Positions 9,121 through 18,467 of a DNA stretch of 64,000 bases are shown piece after piece. Origin of the DNA: Ralstonia sp. NFACC01 (GTDB lineage: Bacteria; Pseudomonadota; Gammaproteobacteria; Burkholderiales; Burkholderiaceae); contig NZ_FOWV01000001.1 in NCBI RefSeq assembly GCF_900115545.1, positions 434,001 through 498,000 on the forward strand, written 5' to 3'. The notes beneath the pieces are model-generated. The model did not search any database and was not told the origin of the DNA. It saw only the letters and a program-made list of their open reading frames with translations. How positions within the stretch are numbered: position 1 is the first letter of the stretch; each line of letters begins with the position of its first letter. A program made the translations under genes and the position numbers.

Positions 9121-9229
9121 GCCGCCACGGCGACGGACGCCGGCCGGCCTCCCCACGGCCGGTGTCCTGATCGGTGCGCGCCTGCCGCGCGCCGCCTATT
9201 GATCTGATCGATCCGACCGACCCGACACC

Positions 9230-9994
9230 ATGTTCAATCTCTTCAGCCGCCGCGGGCGTGATGATGACCGTGCGTCGTCAGCGCCCGCCACACCACCTGC
9301 GCCGCCCGCCAGCGCGCCACCAGCGCCACCTGTGTCTTCCAATGCCGCACCGTTTCCCGAGACTGCGTCCGATGCGTCTCCGCCGTCGCCACCGGGTTCG
9401 TCTCCGCCTGGCGGTGGCAACGGCGGTGGAAGCAACAGCAACAGCCACGGTCACCCGGGCTTGAATGGCCTGACGCTCGACGACATCACGCGCGGCATGC
9501 AGCATGCCGCAGCCTCCGCCAATCAGATGCTTGCGCAGCAATACACCGCGCTGCTCGACCAGTTTTTTGATGCCGACGACAGCGGCACGCTGGTCGCCCG
9601 CGAGGTGGAACTTGCGCTCGACAGTCAGCACCGGCTGGCGCTGCCGCTGGTCTCGTTGGCGATGCCGCGCGGCATCGCGCTCGATGAAATGACGGTGAAC
9701 ATGACCGTGCGCAGCGACATCGCCGAGGCCCTGCCTTTACACGGCGCTGCCGGCGGCGCCGTTGGCCGGTTCTACGTCTCGCTCGCGCCGCATTCCAAGC
9801 GGGATACGGGCCGCGATAGCGAGCACATCGACATCGAGATGAAGTTCACGGCGCTGCAGCCGCCAGAAGCGGTGATGCGGCTGATTGACGAATACACGAA
9901 TCGGCTGGTGCCAAGGCCCGTGCAACCGAATGCAGCCGGTTCCGGTGGCCCCGACACCACCAGCACGCCCCAGGAGAAGAGCGATGAGCACTGA
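9230..9994 (+). CDS. DUF2589-like protein with Pro/Gly-rich N-terminal linker (second copy)
   Basis: A 254-residue protein. Residues 1-80 are low-complexity: basic start, then Pro/Ala/Ser, then Gly/Asn-rich. The core from about residue 85 has a helix with many Gln and Ala, then the strand MPRGIALDEMTVNMTV, and ends in PPEAVMRLIDEY, which aligns with the same block of the upstream protein. I therefore read it as a paralogue in which the N-terminal part was replaced by a flexible linker. It overlaps the start of the lysozyme gene by 11 bases, indicating translational coupling. Function unknown. Confidence 0.65.
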   Translation: MFNLFSRRGRDDDRASSAPATPPAPPASAPPAPPVSSNAAPFPETASDASPPSPPGSSPPGGGNGGGSNSNSHGHPGLNGLTLDDITRGMQHAAASANQMLAQQYTALLDQFFDADDSGTLVAREVELALDSQHRLALPLVSLAMPRGIALDEMTVNMTVRSDIAEALPLHGAAGGAVGRFYVSLAPHSKRDTGRDSEHIDIEMKFTALQPPEAVMRLIDEYTNRLVPRPVQPNAAGSGGPDTTSTPQEKSDEH

Positions 9995-10436
9995 GCACAA
10001 CCCGCGCACCACCGGCGAGCGAGGCCTCGCGCTGATCAAGGAATCGGAAGGACTGCGTCTGTCGACGTATCTGGATGCGGTTGGCAAGCCGACGATCGGC
10101 TATGGCCACCTGATTCGTCCCGGCGAGACCTTCAAGGGGCCGATCTCGCAGCAGCAGGCCGAAGCGCTGCTGCGCAAAGACCTCGCCGACACCGAGCAAG
10201 GCATCGCCAAGGCCGTGCGCGTGTCGATCACGCAGGGTCAGTTCGACGCGCTGGCGTCCTTCGTCTTCAACCTGGGGGCGGGGCGGCTGCGCTCGTCAAC
10301 GCTGCTGCGCAAGCTCAACGCCGGTGATTACGTCGGCGCGGCCAACCAGTTCCTGCTGTGGGACAAGGCCGGCGGCAAGCCGCTCAAGGGGCTGACGAAG
10401 CGTCGTCAGGCCGAACGCAAGTTGTTCCTGTCCTGA
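9984..10436 (+). CDS. T4-type lysozyme (GH24), no signal peptide
   Basis: A 150-residue muramidase of the phage lysozyme family. The catalytic triad is present with T4 spacing: Glu22, Asp31 and Thr37 (T4 Glu11, Asp20, Thr26), within SEGLRL...YLD...PTIGYGH. The start ATG 9984 overlaps the upstream DUF2589-like gene by 11 bases. There is no signal peptide or membrane anchor, so the enzyme needs a partner such as a holin, a secretion apparatus or cell lysis to reach peptidoglycan. No other phage gene is nearby, so it appears to be recruited into this cluster rather than part of a prophage. Confidence 0.9.
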   Translation: MSTEHNPRTTGERGLALIKESEGLRLSTYLDAVGKPTIGYGHLIRPGETFKGPISQQQAEALLRKDLADTEQGIAKAVRVSITQGQFDALASFVFNLGAGRLRSSTLLRKLNAGDYVGAANQFLLWDKAGGKPLKGLTKRRQAERKLFLS

Positions 10437-10470
10437 TTCACCACCACGTTACTTCACCGGAGAAGCTCGC

Positions 10471-10980
10471 ATGCATACCGAACCGATGTCCGTGATTCCC
10501 ACCACCCGTCCGCGCCGCCTGTATCGCGTGCTGACCTGGCTTGCCGCCGCAGCCGTGGCGATCGGCATGTCCTATGCCCGCGCGGCCGACAATGTCGCGC
10601 CAACCTGCACAGCGGAGGCGCAGCGCATCCGCAGCGAACTCGGAAACCAGGATCTGCCGATTTTCAATGACCAAGCTGGGCGTTACCTCGCCGACGCGTT
10701 GAGCCAGCTCTACGCATACGGCACGCTGCCCAACCGCTACGTGCCCGAGCGCCAGGCCAACTGGGAGCCGGGTGCCAATCGCCCCGTCATGATGCAGAAG
10801 CGCAGCATCGGTGGTGATTTATGGGCGCAGACCGGTCTGTTGCAGGCCGATATCGACGATGGTCTTTCCAAGCGCGGCCCGCTGCGGCTGGTTTATGCGC
10901 AGGATGGCAAGCCGCAATACGTCACGACCACCGCCGCAAATGCGCCGCAGATCCCCACGCAGCGCTGCGCGGGCACGTGA
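10471..10980 (+). CDS. Secreted protein, unknown function
   Basis: A 169-residue protein with a clear signal peptide: basic start (Arg-rich, residues 14-19), hydrophobic core to about residue 35, and AxA cleavage near residue 38 (ARA/AD). The mature part has two Cys residues (near the start and near the end), which could form a disulfide. GGAGA stands upstream of ATG 10471; ATG 10486 is an alternative start. It follows the lysozyme by 34 bases, so it may be a periplasmic partner, for example an immunity or binding protein for the muramidase (speculative). I do not recognise the family. Confidence 0.65.
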   Translation: MHTEPMSVIPTTRPRRLYRVLTWLAAAAVAIGMSYARAADNVAPTCTAEAQRIRSELGNQDLPIFNDQAGRYLADALSQLYAYGTLPNRYVPERQANWEPGANRPVMMQKRSIGGDLWAQTGLLQADIDDGLSKRGPLRLVYAQDGKPQYVTTTAANAPQIPTQRCAGT

Positions 10981-10997
10981 GCGACCGCCCGGCCGCG

Positions 10998-11444
10998 TCA
11001 GGCTTTCGCCTGGCGCGCCATCTCGACGCCCTTGTTGGCCAGCGCATCGGCGCGCTCATTGCCGGGATGGCCGGCATGGCCCTTGACCCAATGCCAGCTC
11101 ACCTCGTGGCCGGTGACGAGTTCGTCGAGCGTGCGCCAGAGGTCGTCGTTCTTGACCGGTTTCTTGTCGGCCGTCTTCCAGCCGCGGGCTTTCCAGCCGG
11201 CCAACCATTCGCTGATGCCCTTCTGCACGTATTGCGAATCGGTGTACACCTGCACCCGGCACGGCCGCTTGAGTGCGCGAAACGCCTCGATCACGGCCAT
11301 CAGCTCCATGCGGTTATTGGTGGTCAGCGTTTCGCCGCCAAAGAGTTCTTTTTCGTGGCTGCCCGAGACGAGCACGGTGCCCCAGCCGCCGAGGCCGGGG
11401 TTGCCCTTGCACGCGCCATCGGAATAAACGGTGACTTCCTGCAT
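10998..11444 (-). CDS. rnhA: Ribonuclease HI
   Basis: A 148-residue RNase HI, standard length. The catalytic acidic residues are visible: Asp9 in YSDGAC, Glu in the RMEL block, Asp in YTDSQYV and the last Asp in the NERADALA helix, plus the basic handle and the KGHAGH His. It removes RNA from RNA-DNA hybrids in the cytosol. The start at 11444 is the only one that gives the canonical N-terminus; the longer open frame reaches into the neighbouring methyltransferase gene. It lies 38 bases downstream of the methyltransferase, likely in one operon, as often seen in betaproteobacteria. Confidence 0.97.
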   Translation of the reverse strand: MQEVTVYSDGACKGNPGLGGWGTVLVSGSHEKELFGGETLTTNNRMELMAVIEAFRALKRPCRVQVYTDSQYVQKGISEWLAGWKARGWKTADKKPVKNDDLWRTLDELVTGHEVSWHWVKGHAGHPGNERADALANKGVEMARQAKA

Positions 11445-11482
11445 TGAGAAACGTGGGTGACGTGTGAGTGGAACGGCAGCGC

Positions 11483-12388
11483 TCAGGCGCCCGATTTGCC
11501 GTCTCGCGCCGTGACCGATGGCGCCTTGGTCGAATGCGAGCCCGAAGGTGTTGCGACCGGCGTACCGGCCGGCACCAGCGCCGGCGATTTGCGTGTCTTC
11601 CATGCCGGGCCGACCAGACGCATGGTGCGCACGCGCTTGACGGCCTGCAGCATGTAGACCGCGCCGAAGATCGGCCACCAGCGGTCGCCGGCCTTTTCCA
11701 TGAAGGCGGTGCGCTGCAGCCATTTGTCTGAACGATTGGGCGGGCAGTAGCAGCCGAAACGGCCGCGCACGATATCAAATCCGAGCAGCTTGAGCCAGTC
11801 TTTCAGTCGCGTGAACGCAATCATCTGGCTCTGAGCCGGCAGAAACGATTCCGTGCCCAGGCGCCGCATGCCTTGGCGCATACCCCAAAGGCTCAGCGGG
11901 TTGAAGCCGGTGATGACCAGGCGCCCCTCGGGCATCAGCACGCGCGCCACCTCGCGCAGCACTTCATGCGGATCATCCGTGAACTCGAGCACGTGGGGCA
12001 GCGCGACGAGGTCGATGCTCTGCGAAGCGAAGGGCAGTTCGTCATAGCGGCAGATGACGCGCGGTGTGGCCTGGCGCTGGGGCGTGCTGGCGTCGGGCTC
12101 TGTGTCAGCCGCGTCGGCGGATTCGGCGGGGTCGCCGTCCATCGGGTCGAGCGTTTCGGTGGGGGCAGTCGGGTCAATGTCATCCACCACACGCGCGATC
12201 AGCGGGATGCGGTTCTCGCGCAGTGCCCCAAAACCAGGGTGGCCGAGCTGCAGCGCGTGATAGCCGAACATGTCGGCCACCGTGCGATCGAACTGCGCCT
12301 GTTCCCAGCGCAGGACATATTGCCCGGGCGGCGAAGCGAGCCAGTGGTGCCAATCTATAATGCGACGATCGTTAGAGGAGTCGGACAT
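11483..12388 (-). CDS. SAM-dependent methyltransferase (Methyltransf_11 type)
   Basis: A 301-residue class I methyltransferase. The glycine-rich motif I is weak (FGYHALQLG near residue 42), as in a known proteobacterial subgroup located next to gloB and rnhA. An acidic, Pro/Thr-rich insert lies around residues 75-105. Motifs [15 protein letters not shown] and [15 protein letters not shown] are typical. The C-terminal ~40 residues are Lys/Ser/Thr/Ala-rich and probably disordered. The substrate is not known. Its ATG at 12388 overlaps by two bases the divergent start assigned to gloB, so both genes share an unusually tight start region. Confidence 0.85.
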   Translation of the reverse strand: MSDSSNDRRIIDWHHWLASPPGQYVLRWEQAQFDRTVADMFGYHALQLGHPGFGALRENRIPLIARVVDDIDPTAPTETLDPMDGDPAESADAADTEPDASTPQRQATPRVICRYDELPFASQSIDLVALPHVLEFTDDPHEVLREVARVLMPEGRLVITGFNPLSLWGMRQGMRRLGTESFLPAQSQMIAFTRLKDWLKLLGFDIVRGRFGCYCPPNRSDKWLQRTAFMEKAGDRWWPIFGAVYMLQAVKRVRTMRLVGPAWKTRKSPALVPAGTPVATPSGSHSTKAPSVTARDGKSGA

Positions 12389-13226
12389 GGTCCAGGGTGG
12401 TGTGCCGCGTGGTGTAGCGCTTGAGGTGGAGGCGATCGCTGCGTTTACCGACAATTATATTTGGGCACTACACGATGGCCGTGTGGCTGCTGTCGTCGAC
12501 CCGGGCGACGCGCAACCGGTGCTGCGCTTCCTGAAGGAACGCGGGCTCGCGCTCGGTGCCATTGTAATCACACATCATCATGGCGATCACGTCGGCGGCG
12601 TGCGCGAACTGCTCGCGGCGTATCCGGAAAATCCCGAAGGTGCGCCATTGCAGGTCATCGGCCCAGCAGGTGAAGCGATCCCGTGCCGCACGCAGGCGGT
12701 GCGTGAAGGCGATGTCGTCACGCTTTTGCAGCCGGCCGCCACATTTCGGGTGATCGATGTGCCGGGTCATACCAGCGGCCACGTCGCCTATGTGGGGCAC
12801 CTTCAGGGTAATGCCGCATCGGCGAGCTTGTTTTGTGGCGATACACTCTTCGCCACCGGTTGCGGCCGGCTTTTTGAGGGTACGCCTGCGCAGATGCGCG
12901 CGTCGCTGGCCAAGCTGGCGGCGCTGGCGCCCGATACGCGTGTCTACTGCGCGCATGAATACACTGCATCGAATGTGCGCTTTGCGCGTGCAGTCGAACC
13001 TGGCAACGCCGACTTGGCGGCCTGGGAGGATGAGGTAACGGCGTTGCGGGCCGAGGGCCGCTCGACTGTACCCACTACCGTTGGCCATGAGCGCGCGACC
13101 AATCCCTTCATGCGATCGGACGACGTCAATGTGACGCAGGCCGTGGCACGCCATGCCGGTATCGACGCGGATGATCCGGTGGCAGTCTTCGCCGCGTTGC
13201 GTCAGTGGAAGAACGATTTCCGTTGA
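12387..13226 (+). CDS. gloB: Hydroxyacylglutathione hydrolase (glyoxalase II)
   Basis: A metallo-beta-lactamase-fold hydrolase of up to 279 residues that splits S-lactoylglutathione to D-lactate and glutathione. Metal motif THHHGDH near residue 63, then GHTSGH, CGDTLF and CAHEYT follow in the expected order; the C-terminal substrate domain is present. The ATG at 12387 overlaps the divergent methyltransferase start; in-frame GTG codons at 12402 and 12426 give N-termini closer to the family norm ([13 protein letters not shown]), so the true start may be internal. Confidence 0.93.
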   Translation: MVQGGVPRGVALEVEAIAAFTDNYIWALHDGRVAAVVDPGDAQPVLRFLKERGLALGAIVITHHHGDHVGGVRELLAAYPENPEGAPLQVIGPAGEAIPCRTQAVREGDVVTLLQPAATFRVIDVPGHTSGHVAYVGHLQGNAASASLFCGDTLFATGCGRLFEGTPAQMRASLAKLAALAPDTRVYCAHEYTASNVRFARAVEPGNADLAAWEDEVTALRAEGRSTVPTTVGHERATNPFMRSDDVNVTQAVARHAGIDADDPVAVFAALRQWKNDFR

Positions 13227-13299
13227 GAATGCTGGGCGCGCGGCGATGCCGCGGCCACATGTGATGCATCCAGCAGGCGCGACGCCGGGTGAACGCGGG

Positions 13300-13328
13300 T
13301 TGACGCGGTCGGATGCGTTTCTTACTAT
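13300..13328 (+). promoter_or_regulatory. Sigma-70 promoter for mltD
   Basis: TTGACG (13300-13305), a 17-base spacer and TACTAT (13323-13328) lie 37 bases before the mltD start. Confidence 0.75.
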
Positions 13329-13364
13329 CTGGGGCAATTTTTAGCCCTAACCTCACAGAACTTG

Positions 13365-14915
13365 ATGCGATCCGTGCGACTTCTTGCGGCAACTGTGCTC
13401 AGTCTGCTCCTTGCGGCCTGTGCAACGGCCCCCGGGCCGAACGCCGACACAGCCAGCACCAGCGCTTCCACCGCCACCGGCCAAGCCCCTGCGCCGGTCG
13501 TCAATGTCGATCAGCAGCCCGTGGCATCCCTGAAAGGGCCGGCCAAGGATCTCTGGGCGCGCATTCGCCAAGGTTTCTCCATGCCCGACCTGCAAAGCTC
13601 GGCTGTGGACGATCGTACCGACTGGTATGCGCAGCGCCCAGACGCTTTCCGCCGCATGGTGGATCGCTCCAACCGCTACCTGTATCACATCGTTGAAGAG
13701 CTGGAGCGGCGCAATATGCCCACCGAGCTGGCCCTGCTGCCGTTCGTGGAAAGCGCGTTCAACCCACAGGCTGTGTCGAGCGCCAAGGCCGCCGGAATGT
13801 GGCAGTTCATCCCGAGCACCGGCAGAACGTACAACCTCAAGCAGAATGTCTTCCAGGACGAGCGTCGCGATGTGCTTGCCTCGACCGATGCTGCGCTTGA
13901 CTATCTTTCCAAGCTGCACGATCAGTTTGGCGACTGGCAACTCGCGCTGGCCGCCTACAACTGGGGCGAAGGTGCGGTTGCGCGGGCGATTGCGCGTAAT
14001 CAGGCAGCTGGCCTGTCGACGGATTACGTCAACCTGAACATGCCCGCCGAGACGCGCATGTATGTGCCCAAGCTCCAAGCGGTGAAGAACATCATTGCTA
14101 ACCCGGAGCGCTACGGCGTCACGCTGCCGGAGATTCCCAACCATCCGTACTTCGTCACCGTCACAACGTCACGTGATATTGATGTGACGCTGGCGGCCAA
14201 GCTGGCGAATCTGCCGATGGATGAGTTCAAGGCGCTGAACCCATCGTTTAACCGGCCGGTGATCCTGGGCGCGTCGAACCCACAGATTCTTCTGCCGTAC
14301 GACAACGCAGAAACGTTCCAATACAACCTGAACACATACCGCGGCGGTCTTTCGAGCTGGACGGCCGTGACGGTCGGCAATCGCGAGCGTGTGGAGGCGT
14401 TGGCGGCGCGGCTGAAGGTTGACCCCGACACCATTCGCGAGATCAATCGCATTCCGAAGGGCATGCGTTTGAAGGCCGGCTCCACCGTGGTGGTGCCGCG
14501 CGCCGACGGCGCCCAGGAAAACGCACCCGACATCAGCCCCGAGTTGGCCGAGAACGCCACCATGGCAGTCGAACCCGACATGCCGGATCTCAGAAAGGTG
14601 GTGGTGCGCGCGGGCAAGCGTGACACGGTTGCGGGTCTGTCGCGGCGCTACGGCGTGTCCGTTGCCCAGATTCGTGCGTGGAACCAGCTCCCCGGCGATG
14701 CCATCCCCAAGGGGCACAGTGTCGTGCTGATGCTGCCGCAAGCGCGCGGTGGCAGCCGTGGTGGGCATGTGCGCGTGATGCGCGTGTCGGCCACGACGGC
14801 GCGCGCCACAGCGGCAACCACGCGCGTGCCAACTGCGAAGGTGGCCGGCAAGCCGGTGGTCAAGGCTAAACCGGTGGCAACTTCATCCAGTTCGGCCAAG
14901 CGCAAGAAGCGCTGA
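13365..14915 (+). CDS. mltD: Membrane-bound lytic murein transglycosylase D
   Basis: A 516-residue lipoprotein. The signal peptide ends in a lipobox (LLLAAC) near residue 19. After a Ser/Thr-rich linker comes the GH23 transglycosylase domain, with the catalytic Glu in FVESAFNP near residue 127 and the GMWQF and AAYNWGEG blocks. Two LysM-like peptidoglycan-binding repeats follow at about residues 333-380 and 405-455. The C-terminus is a basic Ala/Thr/Lys tail. It cleaves glycan strands at the outer membrane. A TTG lies directly before the ATG; I use ATG 13365. Confidence 0.95.
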   Translation: MRSVRLLAATVLSLLLAACATAPGPNADTASTSASTATGQAPAPVVNVDQQPVASLKGPAKDLWARIRQGFSMPDLQSSAVDDRTDWYAQRPDAFRRMVDRSNRYLYHIVEELERRNMPTELALLPFVESAFNPQAVSSAKAAGMWQFIPSTGRTYNLKQNVFQDERRDVLASTDAALDYLSKLHDQFGDWQLALAAYNWGEGAVARAIARNQAAGLSTDYVNLNMPAETRMYVPKLQAVKNIIANPERYGVTLPEIPNHPYFVTVTTSRDIDVTLAAKLANLPMDEFKALNPSFNRPVILGASNPQILLPYDNAETFQYNLNTYRGGLSSWTAVTVGNRERVEALAARLKVDPDTIREINRIPKGMRLKAGSTVVVPRADGAQENAPDISPELAENATMAVEPDMPDLRKVVVRAGKRDTVAGLSRRYGVSVAQIRAWNQLPGDAIPKGHSVVLMLPQARGGSRGGHVRVMRVSATTARATAATTRVPTAKVAGKPVVKAKPVATSSSSAKRKKR

Positions 14916-14926
14916 GGCTGGCAAGA

Positions 14927-14958
14927 AAAACGGCGTCCTGCGGGGCGCCGTTTTGTTT
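14927..14958 (+). terminator. Terminator of mltD
   Basis: AAAACGGCG pairs with CGCCGTTTT and is followed by GTTTT; it starts 12 bases after the mltD stop. Confidence 0.85.
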
Positions 14959-15060
14959 TGGGGCGGCGGTAAGACCTGCGTAAGTTGGCGACCGCAAAGT
15001 AAGTGTATCCAAGCACAATCAAGATTGAGCCATCGCACACGATGGCCAGGAGACAACGTC

Positions 15061-16962
15061 ATGCCCATGTCCGCCGCATATCGCGCGCTGTATCAGCGCT
15101 CCATTGACGATCCCACAGGCTTTTGGGGTGAGCAGGCCCAGCGCATCGAGTGGCAAACGCCGTATTCGGCAGTCCTCGACGATTCGCGCTTGCCGTTCGC
15201 AAAGTGGTTCGTGGGCGGGCGCACCAACCTCTGCCACAACGCCGTCGATCGGCATCTCGCCACGCGCGGTGAGCAAGCGGCGCTGGTGTACGTCTCCACC
15301 GAAACCGGCCTGGAGACCACCTACACATATCGCCAGCTCCATCGCGAGGTCAACCGCATGGCGGCGAGTCTGCAGGCGCTGGGTGTCAGGCGCGGCGATC
15401 GCGTGCTGATTTACCTGCCGATGATTCCCGAGGCCGCGTTCGCCATGCTGGCCTGTGCACGCATCGGCGCGATCCACTCGGTGGTGTTCGGCGGTTTCGC
15501 ATCCAACAGCCTCGCTACGCGCATTGACGACGCTACGCCGCGTGTGATCGTGAGTGCGGATGCGGGCTCGCGAGCGGGCAAGGTGGTCGAATACAAGCCG
15601 TTGCTTGACGCGGCGATTGACCTGGCGGCGCACAAGCCTGAGCGCGTGCTGCTCGTCAATCGCAAACTCGCGCCCATGCAGCACAACCCGCGCGATGTTG
15701 ATTACGCAACGCTCGCGGCAGAGCACGCGAATGCCGATGTGCCATGCGAATGGATGGAGTCGAGCGAGCCCTCGTACATCCTCTACACCTCGGGTACGAC
15801 TGGCAAACCGAAAGGCGTCCAGCGCGATACCGGCGGCTATGCGGTGGCACTGGCGGCGTCGATGCCGCTCATTTTTGGCGCGCAGCCCGGCGACACGATG
15901 TTCACTGCATCGGATGTCGGCTGGGTGGTCGGCCACAGCTACATCGTTTATGCGCCGCTGCTGGCGGGCCTGACGACGGTCATGTACGAAGGCACGCCAA
16001 TCCGCCCTGACGGCGCGGTCTGGTGGCGCATCGTCGAGCAATACCGCGTGAATGTGATGTTCACCGCGCCGACCGCCATTCGCGTGCTGAAGAAGCAGGA
16101 TCCAGCGCTGCTGCAGGGACATGACCTGTCGAGTCTGCGCCGCCTGTTTCTTGCCGGCGAGCCGCTGGACGAGCCCACTGCCAGCTGGATCGGCGAGGCC
16201 CTGCACAAGCCCATCGTCGACAACTACTGGCAGACCGAAACTGGCTGGCCGATGTTGGCCATTCCGCAAGGGGTCGAGCCTTCCATGCAAAAGCTCGGCT
16301 CGCCGGGCTTTCCGGTCTATGGCTACAAGCTCGACATCCTGGACGAGGCTACGGGGCAGCCATGCGCCCCGGGGGAGAAAGGGCTCCTCGCCGTCGCCGC
16401 GCCGCTGCCGCCGGGCTGCATGACCACCGTCTGGGGCGACGATGCTCGCTTTCTGAAGACCTACTGGTCGGCGTTTCCTGGGCGGCACATCTATTCGAGC
16501 TTCGACTGGGGCGTGCGCGACGAAGAGGGCTACGTGACCATCCTCGGCCGCACCGACGATGTGATCAACGTGGCGGGGCATCGCCTCGGCACGCGCGAGA
16601 TCGAAGAGAGTCTGTCGTCACATCCGGCCATCGCCGAGGTGGCGGTGGTGGGCGTGGCTGATCAACTCAAGGGACAGGTTGCGATGGGGTTTGCCATCGT
16701 GCGTGACGCCTCGCGCATTACCGAGGCGGCAGGGCGCTTGGCCCTGGAAGGCGAGTTGATGCGCACGGTCGAGGCGCAACTCGGTGCTGTGGCGCGGCCT
16801 TCGCGGGTGTTCTTTGTCGGGGCGCTGCCCAAGACGCGTTCCGGAAAACTGCTGCGCCGCGCGATGCAGGCCGTAGCGGAAGGGCGTGACCCGGGCGATC
16901 TGACCACGATCGAAGACCCGACGGCACTGGCTCAGGTGCAGGCTGCTATGCGAGGTGAGTAG
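15061..16962 (+). CDS. prpE: Propionyl-CoA synthetase (acetyl-CoA synthetase family)
   Basis: A 633-residue acyl-CoA synthetase; PrpE of enterobacteria is 628. ATG 15061 has AGGAG upstream; ATG 15067 is also possible. The AMP-binding signature YTSGTTGKPKG lies near residue 243, and the C-terminal catalytic Lys is in PKTRSGKLLRR near residue 598. The N-terminal ACAS block (FWGEQAQRIEW) is typical of PrpE rather than Acs. It activates propionate (and acetate) to the CoA ester. No prpBC genes are adjacent; it stands alone between mltD and carA. Confidence 0.9.
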   Translation: MPMSAAYRALYQRSIDDPTGFWGEQAQRIEWQTPYSAVLDDSRLPFAKWFVGGRTNLCHNAVDRHLATRGEQAALVYVSTETGLETTYTYRQLHREVNRMAASLQALGVRRGDRVLIYLPMIPEAAFAMLACARIGAIHSVVFGGFASNSLATRIDDATPRVIVSADAGSRAGKVVEYKPLLDAAIDLAAHKPERVLLVNRKLAPMQHNPRDVDYATLAAEHANADVPCEWMESSEPSYILYTSGTTGKPKGVQRDTGGYAVALAASMPLIFGAQPGDTMFTASDVGWVVGHSYIVYAPLLAGLTTVMYEGTPIRPDGAVWWRIVEQYRVNVMFTAPTAIRVLKKQDPALLQGHDLSSLRRLFLAGEPLDEPTASWIGEALHKPIVDNYWQTETGWPMLAIPQGVEPSMQKLGSPGFPVYGYKLDILDEATGQPCAPGEKGLLAVAAPLPPGCMTTVWGDDARFLKTYWSAFPGRHIYSSFDWGVRDEEGYVTILGRTDDVINVAGHRLGTREIEESLSSHPAIAEVAVVGVADQLKGQVAMGFAIVRDASRITEAAGRLALEGELMRTVEAQLGAVARPSRVFFVGALPKTRSGKLLRRAMQAVAEGRDPGDLTTIEDPTALAQVQAAMRGE

Positions 16963-17064
16963 GGCGGCAGAAAAGTGATGCTCTCGCTAGCTTGAGGTTG
17001 GGTTCGCCGGGATGGAAGAGCGTCACAACGCGAGGTGGCACACGCCGTTAAGTCCTTCCTTTCA

Positions 17065-17093
17065 TTGAGTTTTTTGCGGCGCCAGGGTATAAT
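17065..17093 (+). promoter_or_regulatory. Sigma-70 promoter for the carA operon, with long leader
   Basis: TTGAGT (17065-17070), a 17-base spacer and a perfect TATAAT (17088-17093). Transcription should begin near 17100, giving a leader of about 210 bases before carA. The leader's first half is pyrimidine-rich (CTTCCTACCTCCCGCCTCCC). The rest of 16963-17309 holds no gene. Confidence 0.85.
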
Positions 17094-17309
17094 CGTCAGG
17101 TTTGAGTTCAGAAACCCATCACCCTAGCGCCAACCGCTTCCTACCTCCCGCCTCCCGCCCCGTCTGCCTCGTTTCTCGGTGATTTCTGGTGAGTTCTGTC
17201 CCAGTTCCGATTTTCGGCGCGCAAACGGCCCGGATTCCGCTCAGCCGGAATTCCGCTTTGGCGATAAGGTGATCAGGTCGGCACAGGGTGAATCCAGCAG
17301 GAGCTACCC

Positions 17310-18446
17310 GTGTTGCCGTCTTTCCCGCCCGCCATCCTCGCGCTTGCAGACGGCACGGTCTTTCGTGGCTATTCCATCGGTGCGGCCGGTCATACGATCG
17401 GCGAAGTGGTGTTCAACACCGCCATCACCGGCTATCAGGAAATCCTTACCGATCCGAGCTACTCGCGCCAGATCGTCACGCTCACGTATCCGCATATCGG
17501 CAACGTTGGCGTGAACCGTGAGGACGTCGAAGCTACGAAAGTCCATGCCGCCGGCCTCATCATCAAGGATCTGCCGATCCTCGCGTCCAACTTCCGCAAG
17601 GAGCACTCGCTCTCGCATTACCTCAAGGGTGAGAAGGTCGTTGCCATCGCCGGAATCGATACCCGCAAGCTGACCCGAATCCTGCGCGAGAAGGGCGCTC
17701 AGAACGGTTGCATCCTCGCCGGCGAAGACAACGTGCAGAAAGCCATCGACCTGGCGCGCTCGTTCCCCGGCCTGTCGGGCATGGACCTGGCGAAGGTCGT
17801 ATCCGTGACCGAACCGTACGAGTGGACCCAGACCGAATGGGCGCTGGGCCGAGGCTACGGCAAGCAGGAAGCCCCGAAGTACCACGTGGTCGCGTATGAC
17901 TTCGGCGTCAAGTTCAACATCCTGCGCATGCTGGCCGAGCGTGGCTGCCGCGTGACGGTGGTGCCGGCACAAACCAGCGCGGCCGAGGTGCTGGCGCATA
18001 ACCCGGACGGCGTATTCCTCTCCAACGGCCCCGGCGATCCGGAACCCTGCGACTACGCTATCGCTGCCGCCAAGGAATTCCTGGAGCGTCGCCTGCCGAC
18101 GTTCGGCATCTGCCTAGGTCACCAGATCATGGGCCTGGCCGTAGGCGCCAAGACGCTGAAGATGAAAACCGGTCACCACGGTGCCAACCACCCGGTCAAG
18201 GATCTGCAGGATGGCCGTGTGGTCATCACCTCGCAGAACCACGGTTTTGCTGTGGACCCGGAATCGCTGCCGGCCAACGCGCGCGTGACGCACGTCTCGC
18301 TGTTCGACGGCACGCTGCAGGGCTTCGAGCTGACCGACCGCCCGGCGTTCTGCTTCCAGGGCCACCCGGAAGCGTCGCCCGGTCCGCACGACATCGCGTA
18401 TCTGTTTGACCGCTTCACCGCGGCAATGGACGCAGCGAAGCAGTAA
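17310..18446 (+). CDS. carA: Carbamoyl-phosphate synthase small chain
   Basis: A 378-residue glutamine amidotransferase subunit that releases ammonia from glutamine for carbamoyl phosphate synthesis (arginine and pyrimidine pathways). The start is GTG at 17310 with AGGAG six bases upstream. The N-terminal CPSase domain is followed by the class I glutaminase domain with the nucleophile Cys in FGICLGHQ near residue 268 and the catalytic His-x-Glu in GHPEASPGP. carB is not directly adjacent: a LeuE-type exporter gene stands between them, 21 bases after this stop. Confidence 0.97.
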   Translation: MLPSFPPAILALADGTVFRGYSIGAAGHTIGEVVFNTAITGYQEILTDPSYSRQIVTLTYPHIGNVGVNREDVEATKVHAAGLIIKDLPILASNFRKEHSLSHYLKGEKVVAIAGIDTRKLTRILREKGAQNGCILAGEDNVQKAIDLARSFPGLSGMDLAKVVSVTEPYEWTQTEWALGRGYGKQEAPKYHVVAYDFGVKFNILRMLAERGCRVTVVPAQTSAAEVLAHNPDGVFLSNGPGDPEPCDYAIAAAKEFLERRLPTFGICLGHQIMGLAVGAKTLKMKTGHHGANHPVKDLQDGRVVITSQNHGFAVDPESLPANARVTHVSLFDGTLQGFELTDRPAFCFQGHPEASPGPHDIAYLFDRFTAAMDAAKQ

Positions 18447-18467
18447 AGCAAACGAGATCGCATCGTC

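Noticed and set aside
9984-10436. Prophage lysis module
   Set aside because: The lysozyme has no holin, spanin, tail or capsid genes beside it; its neighbours are DUF2589 and secreted proteins.
15019-16581. 520-residue minus-strand frame opposite prpE
   Set aside because: Antisense shadow of an enzyme gene with all acyl-CoA synthetase motifs.
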